This document shows, piece by piece, positions 11,594-23,144 of a DNA stretch of 64,000 bases. Position 1 is the first letter of the stretch; the number at the start of each line of letters is the position of its first letter. The notes beneath the pieces were generated by a model. The model was not told the DNA's origin, made no database searches, and saw nothing but the letters and a program-made list of their open reading frames with translations. The translations under genes and the position numbers were made by a program. The stretch spans positions 35,002,699-35,066,698 of the forward strand of contig JASWHV010000013.1 in assembly GCA_030760725.1 (NCBI GenBank). Direction: 5' to 3'. The stretch is from Neostapfia colusana (lineage: Eukaryota; Streptophyta; Magnoliopsida; Poales; Poaceae).

Positions 11594-12834
11594 ATGGTGT
11601 GTACACGATCCACGCAAGAGGAGGGAGGTCCGAGTCAGGTTCGTGGTGATGAGTCTCTGTCTCCGGAGCAAACCATGACGCAGCAGCAACCAGCTCCTCC
11701 ACCGCCAGAACTTCCAAGAAATCTTGCGGAGGTTGTCGCTGCAGTGCTCGGCTCGCGCGACGAGCAAACCGAGTTGCTGCGGATGCTAGTTCAGCAGAAT
11801 GTGTCCCGTCCAGGAGGGCGCCAAGACAATGGGCAACGCTGGCCCCAACAAAGTTCTTATTCGGAATTCCTGGCGACCCATCCACCGGTCTTCACGGAAG
11901 CCGAAGAGTCTCTGGAGGCGGACAGCTTTATCCACACTCTGGAGGCGAAATTCGGGCTGCTACAGTGCACTGAACACCAGAAGGCGCTGTATGCAGCGCA
12001 ACAGCTTCAAGGAGAAGGTGGTACATGGTGGGCGAACTACACCGCCTCATTACCGGCTGGCCATGCCGTCACATGGACGGAGTTCCGGGAGGCGTTCCGC
12101 GCCTATCACATACCTCCCGGGGTTATTGAAAGGAAGCTCCAGGAGTTCCTGGCGCTACGACAAGGCGAGAGGAGTGCTCATGAGTACTCCAGGTTATTCA
12201 ACCGACTGGCGCAGTATGCGCCAGGATTTGTGAGAACAAAGGAAGATAAGCGGGACGCATTCTTCCGGGGCCTGAATTCCAATATGAAGGTCCATCTCGC
12301 CCAAAGCAATCGTGGCACATTCAACGACCTTGTTAATGCCGCGATTCTACAAGAGAATGCTCAGCGTGAGCGCTGTTCTGATAAGAGGAAACGCAGCGCG
12401 CTGACGAGCAGCAGTGGTGGGATGCCACAAAAATACCGCGTGGTGTATCGCTCGCCATCCGGTCAGAGATGGCAGCCACTGGCACGACCGCTTCAGTTCC
12501 GCGGTTGACAATATAATGCGCCGGGCTTCCGACCGACGTATCCACCACAGCAACAGCAGCAGCAAAGGATGGTCCCGCGTGCGCCTCAGTTTCAACAGCG
12601 TACACCGGGATTCCGTCCAAAAGTCGGAGGGACCCTGACACCTTACATGTGCTTCACGTGTTGCCGTGTCGGGCATATTTCAAGGGACTGCCCCGAGCCA
12701 TGACAGGGCAGTGGTGTAGCACCATATCAGGGTGCTAATCAGCCCCACAATCAGCCCAAGAAACCAGCACCAAAACCCGGCAACGTCCACCACTTAGTCA
12801 TCGAAGACGTGCCGGAAGGCGAACCCGTCCTCGC
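11594..12834 (+). pseudogene. gag: Element B gag (two in-frame stops)
   Basis: The ATG at 11594 starts a gag frame with a proline/glutamine-rich N-terminus and a core near AAQQLQGEGGTWW. TGA at 12506-12508 interrupts it, but the same frame continues through a glutamine-rich linker to the zinc knuckle CFTC...H...C at 12650-12691, then TGA at 12701-12703. The frame is lost by a single missing base near 12835, just before protease (GCGGTACG against the longer form in paralogues). The start is supported by the shared cAG-ATG context. Confidence 0.88.
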
Positions 12835-15800
12835 GGTACGTTCTCTTATTTAGATCATCCCGTAGTCATACTTTTTGACTCCGGTGCCACCCATAATTTC
12901 ATAAGTCAGTCTTATGTTGTCAAATACCAACTGCCTATCATTCCCACAAATAATTCATACTTGATATGCTCTCCAGGTGGGAAAATAACAGCTGATAGGA
13001 TGGTCTATAGAGCACCATTACAGTTGGGTGGGAATCTATATCCGACTTCTCTAATCATGTTAGAGAGTCAAAAACTTGATGTCATTTTAGGAATGTCATG
13101 GCTACATTGCCATGGTGCTGTTCTTGACATCATTCCACGTGTGGTTCGTTTAAACTCTCCACTTCATGAACCACATGTTCTTAGTCTTGACCGTTCGGTT
13201 CAAGAAACTCCAGCCACATATAACACGGAAGCCACAAAACTTGAAGATATTCGTGTGGTCCGTGAATACCCGGATGTCTTTCCGTATGACCTCGCGGGCA
13301 TGCCACCAGAAAGAGATGTCGAGTTCAAGATCGAACTTGTACCCGGGACGACGCCAATATCACGGAGACCGTACAAGATGGCTCTGAATGAGTTGGCTGA
13401 ACTGAAAGAGCAGCTCAACGATTTAATGAAGAAGGGTTTCAGTTGACCGAGTTTCTCGCCATGGGGATGCTCGGCGCTGTTTGTGAAGAAGAAGGATGAA
13501 ACCTTGAGGTTGTGCGTGGACTACCAACCTCTCAACGCCATCACCATCAAGAATAAATATCCACTGCCCCGCATCGATATATTATTCGATTAACTTGTGG
13601 GTGCGAGTGTATTTTAAAAGATGGATCTTCACCCCGGATATCACCAAATCAAGATCCAAGCGGAGGATATTCCGAAGACGGCCTTCTCAACGAGATATGG
13701 GTTGTATGAACACCTCGTCATGTCCTTTGGTCTCACCAACGCCCCGGCACACTTCATGTATCTTATGAACTCAATGTTCATGCTGGAGTTGGACAAGTTT
13801 GTGGTGGTGTTCATAGACGACATCTTGGTCTACTCCAAGTCTGAAGAAGAACATGCCAAACACTTGCATATCGTGCTTCAACGATTGAGAGACCATAAGT
13901 TTTATACCAAGTTCAACAAGTGCGAGTTTTGGATCAGCCAAGTGCCATTTCTGGGTCATATTATTTCTGCAGAAGGCATTGCAAATGATCCAAGCAAAAT
14001 CGAACAAGTGCTGAAATGGAAGTCCCCCACATCAGTCCACGAAGTCAGGAGTTTCCTCGGGTTAGCAGGATATTATCGGAGATTCATAATGAACTTCTCC
14101 AAGCATGCTGAGCCGATGACTGAACTGTTGAAGAAGGGGATCAAATATGTTTGGAGCTCAGCTTGTGAAGAAGCTTTCCAAGCATTAGTGAAGCATCTTA
14201 CAACAGCCCCGGTGTTAGCTCAACCAGATACAACCAAGTCCTTCGACGTATATTGTGATGCGTCCGGTATCGGGCATGGCTGTGTATTGATGCAAGGAGG
14301 AAGAGTGGTCGCCTATGGCTCACATCAACTCCGTAACCACGAGCAGCACTATCTGACTCATTATCTTGAGCTCGCTGCTGTGGTGTTGGCCTTGAAAATG
14401 TGGAGGCACTATTTGCTTGGGAACCTAGTGCACCTCTACACCGACCACAAGAGTCTGAAGTATATATTCACTCAAAAGGAGTTGAATATGCGGCAACGGA
14501 GATGGCTAGAACTGATCAAAGACTATGAGATGGAGATTCACTACCATCCCGGAATGGCAAACATGGTTGCCGATGCCTTAAGCCGCAAATCCCATGTCAA
14601 CAGTCTGTCCATCACCCCACTCGAAGAGGAGGAGCCGAGTCTGTACTTGGTTCCACATGGGGCATTGTATAATCTTGCTCTCGTCCCTACAATACGAGAG
14701 GATATTATGGAAGCGCAGAAGAAAGACGTGGGAATGTCACACATTCGGAGAAGGATGAAGAATGGCGAAATGAAATGCTTCCGAAGAGATGATAACGGTA
14801 CACTATGGTTTAAAGACCGTATAGTGGTACCCCGTGACATGAAGCTTCAGAAGAAAATCTTGGATGAAGCTCATTTGTCCAAGTATTCTATTCATCCGGG
14901 CAGCAACAAGATGTACCAAGATCTGAAAACCAGATTTTGGTGGACACGGACGAAAAGAGAAATCGCAAAGTACGTATCCGAATGTGATACGTGTCGGCGA
15001 GTGAAAGTCGACCACCTGCGTAAAGCCGGACAGCTGCAGCTATTGAACATTCTGGCGTGGAAATGGGAGGATATCAGCATGGACTTCATAGTCGGGTTAC
15101 CTCTCACCTCCCACATCCATGATTCGATTTGGGTGATAGTCGATCGACTAACCAAGTCGGCACATTTTATTCCCGTACATACGGGCTACGTGGCCAAGAA
15201 ATATGCGGAGCTTTATATTGCAAGAATCTTGTGCTTGCACGGTGTTCCCCGCTCCATTATTTCAGATCGCGGTGCGCTGTTCGTCGCTCGGTTTTGGAAA
15301 CAGCTGCACGCGTCATTAGGGACCAAACTGATCCGAAGCTCCGCGTATCACCCACAGACGGATGGTCAAACTGAACGGGTGAACCAAGTGCTGGAAGACA
15401 TGCTACGTGCTTGTGCCATCCACCACGGCAAGAATTGGGACGATCATTTGCCGTTGGCAGATTTTTCTTACAACAATGGCTACCAAGCTAGCATCAAGAT
15501 GGCGCCGTATGAAGCTCTCTACGGCCGGAAATGCCGCACACCTTTCAACTGGTGCGAGTCCAGCGAGCGAGTTATTTACAGCATTGAACTTGTGAATGAG
15601 GCTGAAGAACGAGTGCGAGTAATACAAGCCAATCTCAAGGCTGCTCAATCTCGTCAGAATAGCTATGCGGATAAAAGACGCCGCCCTCTCCACTTCGACA
15701 TCGGGGACCAGATTTATGTCCGTGTATCTCCGATGAAGGGAGTTCATCGTTTCGGAGTGAAGGGAAAACTTGCGCCGCGATTCATTGGTCCATTCGCCGC

Positions 15801-16131
15801 CATTGAAAAATGCGGACCCGTGGTCTATCACTTGGATTTACCGGCGTCGCTCGCAGGAATTCACAATGTCTTCCATATCTCTCAGCTGAGGAAGTGCCTC
15901 AAACCCTCCACTGAAATCCGCACTGAAGACATAGAAGTTCTTCAACCGGACCTCACGTACACGGAGTATCCAATCCAGATTATCGATGAAAAGACTCGCG
16001 CCACAAGAAACCGGACCTTATGGTTCTACAAGGTCTTGTGGAGTAACCATACCGCTGATTAGGCGACATGGGAAAGTGAGGACTATCTACGAACATATTA
16101 TCCGGACTTGCTATCATCGTATACCCGGTAA
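12835..16131 (+). pseudogene. pol: Element B pol (several stops)
   Basis: Protease DSG lies at about 12877-12885, followed by the RT, RNase H, integrase and chromodomain motifs seen in element A. In-frame stops lie at 13444-13446, 13591-13593, 13615-13617 and 16060-16062, with the longest open part 13621-16062. The terminal stop is TAA at 16129-16131. The TAA at 13591 replaces a Gln codon present in paralogues, consistent with C-to-T decay. No functional enzyme set is expected from this copy. Confidence 0.91.
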
Positions 16132-16182
16132 AGTTTTCCCCACTTTGCATTTCTTTTGGAATCTCGGGACGAGATTCTTTTT

Positions 16183-16191
16183 ATGGGGGGA
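16183..16191 (+). promoter_or_regulatory. Element B polypurine tract
   Basis: ATGGGGGGA sits directly before the LTR2 start TGTAAAATCC at 16192, downstream of the conserved CTCGGGACGAGATTC palindrome. Confidence 0.8.
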
Positions 16192-16347
16192 TGTAAAATC
16201 CCCAAAAAGTGGTAGCAAGAATTTTCAGCTCATGTACTCCTAGGAAAAATGAGGGGAATTAAAACTTTGAACTAAAACGGTGTAAGTACAAAGTAAGGAT
16301 CCAAACTTCCAAAACTTCCAAACATGGAGATCTAAATTCATAACTTG
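16192..16347 (+). repeat. LTR2 (element B 3' LTR), first segment
   Basis: The LTR starts TGTAAAATCC after the PPT and runs 156 bases before element C interrupts it. It resumes at 31867. The last five bases (ACTTG, 16343-16347) are the left copy of the element C target duplication. Confidence 0.88.
16343..16347 (+). repeat. Element C target-site duplication, left
   Basis: ACTTG precedes the TG of the element C 5' LTR and is repeated at 31862-31866 after its 3' LTR. Five bases is the usual size for Ty3/gypsy integration. Confidence 0.9.
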
Positions 16348-18933
16348 TGTAAGGGCCTCAGTTTTTGACACATGTTTAAAGTGTTCATCACCATACACAC
16401 ACACCTCATTTGAGGAAAGTTGATGAACACATTTGAAGAGCAAGTAACCACCATCAACATGCTCATTAGGGAACAAACTCACATATTGCAAAAGTGGTAT
16501 TTCCCACAAGTGATATACAGGGGCTGGGCATATGAAAACTCCTACTCAGTGCTAGGGATGTCCATGCCAAGTTTTACCCAAATTCAAAACCTTTTTGAGG
16601 TCATTTTGGGTATAGCTAGAAAGAGGGCAGTTTGAACTCAAATTCAAACTGTTTTAGTCCCATGAATTCAAAAGTGGGAGGCTTATTCTTACTCAGCACA
16701 TTTTTGTGAGCTCACTCACCAATTTTCACTCCATTTGGAGTTGATCTTGACATGAGCTAAGTGGGACAAATTCAAACTTTATTTGAATTCCAAACTGAAC
16801 TTGTGCTGAAATTCATTCAAACCAAACCCAATTTGAATTCTAATCAATTCAAATGGCTCATGGGTGAATAATTTGAATCACCATGGGCATTTTGGGGCTT
16901 ACTGTTTACAACAGTGATGAGGAGTTAATTTCAGAGGTTAAACTTGAGTGTGGGACCCACATGTCATAGAGAGAAGAGGGGAGACTTGCACCCAAAGTCA
17001 CAGCCTCGGTGGGAAATTCCACCGAGCAGCTGCCGGTTCAACGGCCCGGGGGCAGCTGCGATCGCCACCGAGGAGGAGCAGCGCCACCAGATGCTTCCCG
17101 CGCCCACACACGAGCCCAAGGGCGGTTCCAGGGTCCCCTTAAGGCGCTCCACCGAGGCAAGCATCGGTCGCTTCCTCCTCTCCAGTGAACACCGAGCCCC
17201 GGCCTTCCGCCTCTATGCTCGATCCGTAAACCACGAAAACATCGCGCCTCCTCCTTCCCCGAGCTGCTAGGCAGTACCCTGAGGTCACACCCTACTTCCC
17301 CGACGCCTAAACCACCGGGTTTTGGCTTCTGTTTCCGTGATCAACAACGACCGCCATGACTGAGCTGAAGAACGGCGATCGGTCTCACGTGGGCAGCACA
17401 CCACAGCCACTTTCACAGCCGAGCAAGGGCGGCAAAAGGAGCGCACGGACTCCATGCTGCTTCCACCTGAAGCTCAAGCCACACCGTGCACTCTCGTCAG
17501 CGAATTCCGAGAATTTGCTCCGGCGGCCTTAAACCAAGCTTCCGGTACGAATTCTTCAAATTCTCGCTCTATGATCCTTCTTTAGTTATCAAATCTTGCA
17601 CATAGGCGCTGGACTAGCTGGCGATCAGTTTCCTTTCTGCATCCGTGGTATGAAACCGACTAGGAGTGACGAAGTTTGAGCTCGATTGAGGCCGTTCATG
17701 GCGGGCACGATCGGTCACATGGTGCCGACCGACTTGCCGCCATCTTTGAACCCTTTTAACACCTTGTCGAGCTTCCTAGAGGTGTACAGATGCTGTAGAA
17801 CCGATTGTTCGAGGTTTTGGCGGGTTAGAACCCACGGCCGACGGCGCCGAACCTCAACCGAGGCCGCCGCACGTCGCCGGGCTATTTCCGGTAACCGCCA
17901 GCTCGAACTGACCCCACAGACGTGCTCCTCGATGTCGACAACCCCCTGGCGGCGAGTTTCAGACCAGGTGATGGCCGGCAGCAGCAAGCCGGCGAGCTCA
18001 GAGTCGGCTACGGCGAGGGGAGGCGGCGCGGGCGCGAGGGCGCGTCGGGAGGAAGACGAAGCCGGCTGATCCACGCGTCAGCAGCTTAAAAATTTAAATC
18101 GGGATCGGGTGTGGCTGGGATCCGTTGTGCTGACGCGCAGGAACCCTGCAGACCACGGTGTGCCGACGCCTCACGGTGCGACGCGTGTCCCCGTGGCCCA
18201 CCCGCGAGTTTAAACTTTTCCCCGATTTTCAGATTTCATTCAAACTTCAAATCCTCATAACTTTGGCTAGGAAGCTCCAAATCGAGTGAACCAAATTTTT
18301 TGGATTCAGCTCTCTGAGCACTTTCCAGCAAATCAAGTTTCACTTCATGAGAATCCTTAATTCTCCAGAATTAATTCCTCAAAGTTTAAACTGTTTGGAA
18401 TTTTTACTGGAGAATCCTTTGGAGGAAAATTCTGAAATTTTGCTGGGATGTTCATCAAAATATCCCTGAACTACCATAAAAAATTTCAGGTCCATTTGAG
18501 CTCATTTAATCCACCTAATGGTGTGATTAGTGAAACTGTTCCAGAGAAAATAGAAAATGTTCAGAAACATTTTAAGAATTTTCCCTGAAATTGTTTAGAT
18601 CATATCTTTAGCTAGAAACCTTCAAATTAAGTGAGACCAACTCCATTAGAATCTTCTAAAAATCTAGTTTTCAGAAATTCATAGTTTGTTTCATGAAAAT
18701 CCTTAGAACACCCTAAAAGCCTTCAATTAAGGTCAAGTACATAATTAATTGTGGAGGGCTCAAATGAGCTTTGCTGCAACTAAAACTTGACCAAATCTCT
18801 GTTTAGGTTGTAACCAAGCCACAGTAAAAGTGTCACAGTCATTGGGTCTGTTTAGTAAGAGTTATAGATTTCACAAGTTTAAAAGTCAATTCAAATGCAT
18901 TAATTTAATACATGTGCTTCTTATATCATGTAG

Positions 18934-20196
18934 TCGCTAAGGTCGAGGAGGAATACGAAGTCCTAGACTTGGTTACTCCGGAGGAGCAGCTAGCCTACGA
19001 CCAAGAGCAGCAAGGCAAGCTCCGGTTTGCATTAACCTTTCTCAAATTTTTATTGTTTTGAGCACTTACTTGAGTATTATGATTCCTTGCATTAGAGTCT
19101 TGTTTAGAAACCCAACTGCATAGCCAAGAAAAACCATGGGTTGGGTTTAGGATTGCAAACCCCATTAGCTACTGCAATGCTAAGACAGTGTAGGATTCGG
19201 TACAAGTCGAGTAGTTGGAACTACTCGCGAGCATAGGCTAGTGGCACTCGACTCGGGTAGAGATAGCACATGATACACATGGCAAGAAAGATGAGACCGA
19301 ACGGAGAGTAAGGGCAGCAGGACTTTGGGGCCTGTGTGCTATAGCTCCGCTTGTGTCGATTGAGGACCGAGCCGTGTGCGGGCCTGTTGAACAAGCAAGA
19401 ACAGTACCGAAGACCTACCTGCTATATGGGAACCGGGAAACTGATGTAACTCGGGTAGCTGGGTATTGAGGCATTGCCCGTCGTTCAGAGGGTAGGTTGA
19501 GAGCTTGAGGTGTAAATCGGCTGGCGGCACTGAGATGCGTGTGCAGAGACCTCTTGCTCGGGACGATGGGACTGGTTCAATATTTGGCTGACGGGCGAAA
19601 GGTGGTTGCGTACGGCGTCCGTGATGGTTGTTGTAGGCAACATCGAGTACGGGCGTACGTGAAGGGTTGTTCGGGTAACCCTGCAGGTGTAAATCGATTA
19701 TAATCACCGTCCCTCGCGGTCAGTGAGTACCACTTGTTCACTGTACCGTGACGTAGAAAGAACATGCTAGTTACATGTTAAAATGTTGCTGATTGAAAGA
19801 TGGACTGGATTGTTAATTATTTTCTGTAGTTTAGAGCTAATTAAAGTTCCTTTCAACTTTGGGCAAAGTACATGAGGGAAATGTGTTTCTTGTTTCATTG
19901 CGGCTCTCTCATGTGTCTTAGCGTAAGGTTCTCCACAACCTGCTGCTAAAACTTGAAAGTAAGGTTCCACTAATTAGGCGAGTCCTTTGCAAATGATTTT
20001 TACCTCATGTACCTATCAATCCCTCATGTACAAGTTCCATGGTTAGGAGAGACGGGTCAGTCTTGCGGAGCCTTCGTGCTCACTGCTTGTGTTTGAAGCT
20101 TTTGCAGGGTTCTATGAGGAAGGGACTCCCGAAGAGGAGACGGAATCCCAAGAGGGGAACCCCGTCGAGTGGGAGTCGTGCACGCCTCCGTGTTAG
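18934..20196 (+). CDS. Putative two-exon acidic protein encoded in element C 5' LTR
   Basis: Candidate exon 1 is 18934-19014, between ATGTAG and a GC-type donor (AAG|GCAAGC). Candidate exon 2 is 20108-20196, after TTTTGCAG and ending in TAG. Joined in phase they encode an acidic peptide with VLDLVTPEEQLAYDQEQQG followed by a Glu-rich tail and a C-terminus WESCTPPC. The same frame, phase and stop position recur in LTR2, D, F and G LTRs despite strong sequence divergence. The upstream start exon is not identified. Function unknown. Splicing is inferred from the sequence only. Confidence 0.45.
19870..19914 (+). other. Covarying stem-loop in element C 5' LTR
   Basis: ACATGAG and CTCATGT arms enclose the conserved TTTCTTGTTT loop. 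It lies in the candidate intron between the two exon-like segments. The stem differs from those of LTR1, LTR2 and E but remains complementary. Confidence 0.65.
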
Positions 20197-20430
20197 TGTG
20201 CGTGTGTGCTAGCGAGGACACGTTCACGGGCTGAACGTGAACTTGATGCGTAGTCTACGCCCGTGAGTGTAGACTGGACATATTTTGATGTAAACATGTT
20301 CATAAACCACTCTATGTAATATAAACTTTGCTTCCGCTTTGTACCTTTGATGTGTGTTATCCGGTGCTGTGCAACGCAGCACCCCTCAGCGTGATCCTGG
20401 CTCGACAAGACCGTGGGGTCGTGTCAGCGT

Positions 20431-20443
20431 TGGTACCAGAGCT
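20431..20443 (+). promoter_or_regulatory. Element C primer-binding site
   Basis: TGGTACCAGAGCT lies four bases after the LTR end and matches 11 of 13 bases of the complement of the plant initiator tRNA-Met 3' end (TGGTATCAGAGCC, from general knowledge). It is where minus-strand cDNA synthesis starts. Confidence 0.85.
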
Positions 20444-21928
20444 CGCTTGAGGTTTAATGCACTAAAAAGGTCATCTTTTTCAAAAATTCAGTGAGGAACG
20501 AGTTAGTAGCCCATATAAGGATGTTATTAGCATATAGAAAGTGGCATACTAAACTATTTGATTATGTCGGAAAATCGTGTATCTCAGGACGTTTATGTCT
20601 TGGGGGGTACATGTAAGCGTTGTCCACCAGTGCGTAGAAGCTGAAGGGTGGAGCCCCACGGGTGGCAGGTAACCCGACCCGCTTTGATATCCTCTACGAC
20701 TCTTCATGTCGTTTGGGTTATTCGAGCAACGTCTGTCCCTGGCGTGTGTGGTGCAATTTGGGAGACCCCGTCACGTGGTCTCAAAGGTGAACACGCAACT
20801 CAAGGCGTGTTTGGCTTGAGAACATCCGGGCGAGTGATGACGGCCGGGTGTACGAACTGTATGGATACCGGACTCGGTGTGCAGCCGAGTCTGACGATTG
20901 TTTGAGTTTCTGCAGGTAGTCTAATCACGAAATGGTAGACGTGTAGTATCCGTGTGCGAGTGACGCTTAGTGCCACTGAATTAACGAAGCTGGCTAAGTC
21001 TGGTATAGGTTTTTCTTTGTGAGGACGTAGTACCGACATGATCTGGTGACGCATCGACGTCACACCCCACTAAATGAACAACTTCATTGTAAAAACTTGA
21101 AGGTTTTGATCCAAGGCACTAAAACCTGATGTAACTCTTTCCCTTAATCAGGATATTCAAAGTTAACAAGTTTTCAACTTATAGGATGCTAAGGACAGAG
21201 CACTCTGTTTTCAGCTGAATTAAGGCTGAAGTTAATCAGAGGTTAGAGGTTGAGTTCTTTCGAGTTTGTGGTCATATGATACATTTCTGGGAAGCTTCGC
21301 CAAAAGCTTTAAAACTTTTCTGTTGATGTCCAAAGGTGTTTCAACACTTAACCAATCGAAAAATGCAGTAGAGTTGAAACTGTCCAGAAAACAGGGCAGG
21401 GCAAAGACTCTCTGCAAACTCTCTGTAAATTGAGCATAACTTCCTGCATAAAAATTTAAAAATAGAAAATGGGGTAGTTCTGGAAAGCTTGTGAGATGGG
21501 TTACAACTTTGTAACAGAAAGTTTTGTCAGACTGGAAGTAGAAATAACTGGAATTCTTGGATCAAATCAGTACCTAAAGCAGGGAGGTGCTGTCCAATTT
21601 TCTCCAGAAATTCTGGTAACTTTGACATCTCATAACTTTTGAACCAGGACAGATCTTAGGCCAATCAAATACTTTATGGAAATCTATTGAAGTTAGCTTT
21701 AACTTTGATGTCGAGCTCCAGAATTAGTTTTGCTTTTAGCATGGCCTAAATCAGGTTGAAATGGAAACTGGTCACGGCTGTCAGGTTGGACAGCAGATCA
21801 GTAGTCAAATTTGTTTAAATTCGAACTATGTTTCCAAGTTTTATGAGTTCAATGACATGTTTGGTGTTATAACTCAATAGTTTACTGTTCAAATAAATAT
21901 TTGAAATTTCTCAAATATATTTTTACAG
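20444..21928 (+). other. Element C leader with degenerate modules
   Basis: No convincing ORF in this part. From about 21180 to 21740 it carries three degenerate modules of the CATAACTT/GGAAAG/ACAACTTTG type. The 5' part is related to, but more diverged from, the hairpin-rich leader of B, D and E. It ends TTTTTACAG immediately before the ATG of the extra ORF. Confidence 0.65.
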
Positions 21929-22873
21929 ATGACAGCAGATAAGCAGTTCGAGAACGGCTGGGTAGAATCTCACTGTTCTCACCGCAGCGGCTATCCGGAA
22001 GCATTGAGGCAGATGCTTCAATATTTCGGGTACAACCAGATGCCACAGTACTTCGCCAAGGAAGAAGGTGGGGAAGGGAACAAGATGTGGACAATCCATG
22101 TCTAAGTCCCTGCAGGACCTATGCCACCCGGGTGGGCGCCGTTCACCCTCACGGTGAGAGGTAGGCAACCCGAGGGAATGTGGCAAGTGGCAGCCCGTGA
22201 CACCATGTCACGTTTCTGCCAACTACACGTGCAGGCTATGGAGGGCACTCCATACGCACTCGTTCCAGTGGAGGGACGGGCTCAGAATGCGTGGGAAGGG
22301 AGATACCGGGAGGCAGCCGATCCGGGTTGCCCAAGGTACAACCCCGCGGAGGCAAACCTTAGCCTCCAACTGAGGGCGGGAAGGGCCGTGATGGACAGCC
22401 AAGCTGTTCATACGGAGCATCTCGCCGCAAAGCTCAAAGAGAGCACAAGCCGTGGAGACCATTTCGAGAGTGCTCACAGCGCACTCCGCAATATGCTCCT
22501 TCCGACGATCAAGCGACTGAATGAACAACATAATCAGTTGCATCGTCTGAAGAAGGCGAAGAGGAAAAGCTGTGTCGACATCGCGGCGTTACAAGAACTG
22601 GTACAGAATCTAACCCAGCAAAACAAGGACCTTACTCAAGAGCGGGACGACGCTATTGAGGAAGGGCAAGGATGGGAAGAGGACTACAACCAGGCCTTGG
22701 ACGAGGTGAATGCTTTGCAGGACCTCGTACCTCCGGTATTGGGCATATCGGTGGTCTTGGGCCTTCCAGCAATGGGAGAACCCGAGATGGCAGAAGAGGT
22801 GGTAGATCCGGAGCCACCAGCAGAGGTACCGGAGGAGGACGACCCGCAGGAGGTCGAGTTCTACTCCGAGTAG
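21929..22873 (+). pseudogene. Extra ORF upstream of gag in element C, one internal stop
   Basis: A frame from ATG 21929 to TAG 22871-22873 would give about 314 residues, broken only by TAA at 22103-22105 (codon 59). The N-terminal half is globular-looking (residues about 1-140). Residues about 160-245 are rich in Leu, Gln, Glu and Lys in a heptad-like pattern suggesting a coiled coil. The C-terminus is strongly acidic. It has no gag or pol motif. From memory, an 'orf0' upstream of gag has been reported for some rice gypsy elements; identity with that is unverified. The ATG follows directly on a candidate splice acceptor. A, B and D lack it, and it is not seen in E. Confidence 0.7.
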
Positions 22874-23144
22874 GGGGTTACAGTTGCTAAGTATGGCAGC
22901 TAGGGTAGTGTAACCCAACTTTTGTAATTGGTGACATGTCGTGTAGGCAGTAGTATATGTATAGGTAGTGACGACATGAGCACGACTTCTCGGAGACCCG
23001 AGAATAATGTATCTTGTATAAAGTTTATGCTTTATCAATATATGTGGATGTTGTGCAAATTATTCATGTGTCACTTCAATACCTACTGTTGCATATGGAA
23101 TTTTAAGTACGACTTGTGCTAATCGCTGCTGTTTGAATTTCAGA
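22874..23144 (+). other. Spacer between extra ORF and gag in element C
   Basis: A 271-base noncoding stretch whose second half (TTGTATAAAGTTTATGC and following) matches the region just upstream of gag in element B, so B and C are colinear again here. It ends GAATTTCAG one base before the gag ATG. Confidence 0.65.

Larger units (their letters stand above)
9678..16191 (+). mobile_element. Element B internal region (Ty3/gypsy chromovirus)
   Basis: It has leader, gag, pol and PPT in order, followed by LTR2. No primer-binding site is visible because the start of the internal region is replaced by the antisense LTR piece at 9578-9677. Its left neighbour LTR1 and right neighbour LTR2 differ in their start and end sequences, so they are not a recently duplicated LTR pair. 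The coding region carries several stops and a frameshift. Confidence 0.9.
16348..20426 (+). repeat. Element C 5' LTR
   Basis: It begins TGTAAGGGCC and ends GTCGTGTCA. The first 100 bases form a TGTTCATCA/TGATGAACA hairpin enclosing CCTCATTTGAGG. A GC-rich block spans about 16990-18220. Two related copies of a 100-base module (CATAACTTTGGCTAGGA-like) start near 18258 and 18601. An exon-like segment, a 9-bp-arm palindrome (19208-19227), a covarying stem-loop and a second exon-like segment follow. The last 100 bases include the probable polyadenylation region (ATGTAATATAAAC). Confidence 0.93.

Noticed and set aside
5317..16347. Element B with LTR1 and LTR2 as its own LTR pair
   Set aside because: Their first and last 40 bases and much of the middle differ, and the PBS is missing, so they are not twins from one insertion.
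20431..20443. tRNA genes near the LTR ends
   Set aside because: The tRNA-Met-like 12-13 base matches are primer-binding sites without a tRNA fold.
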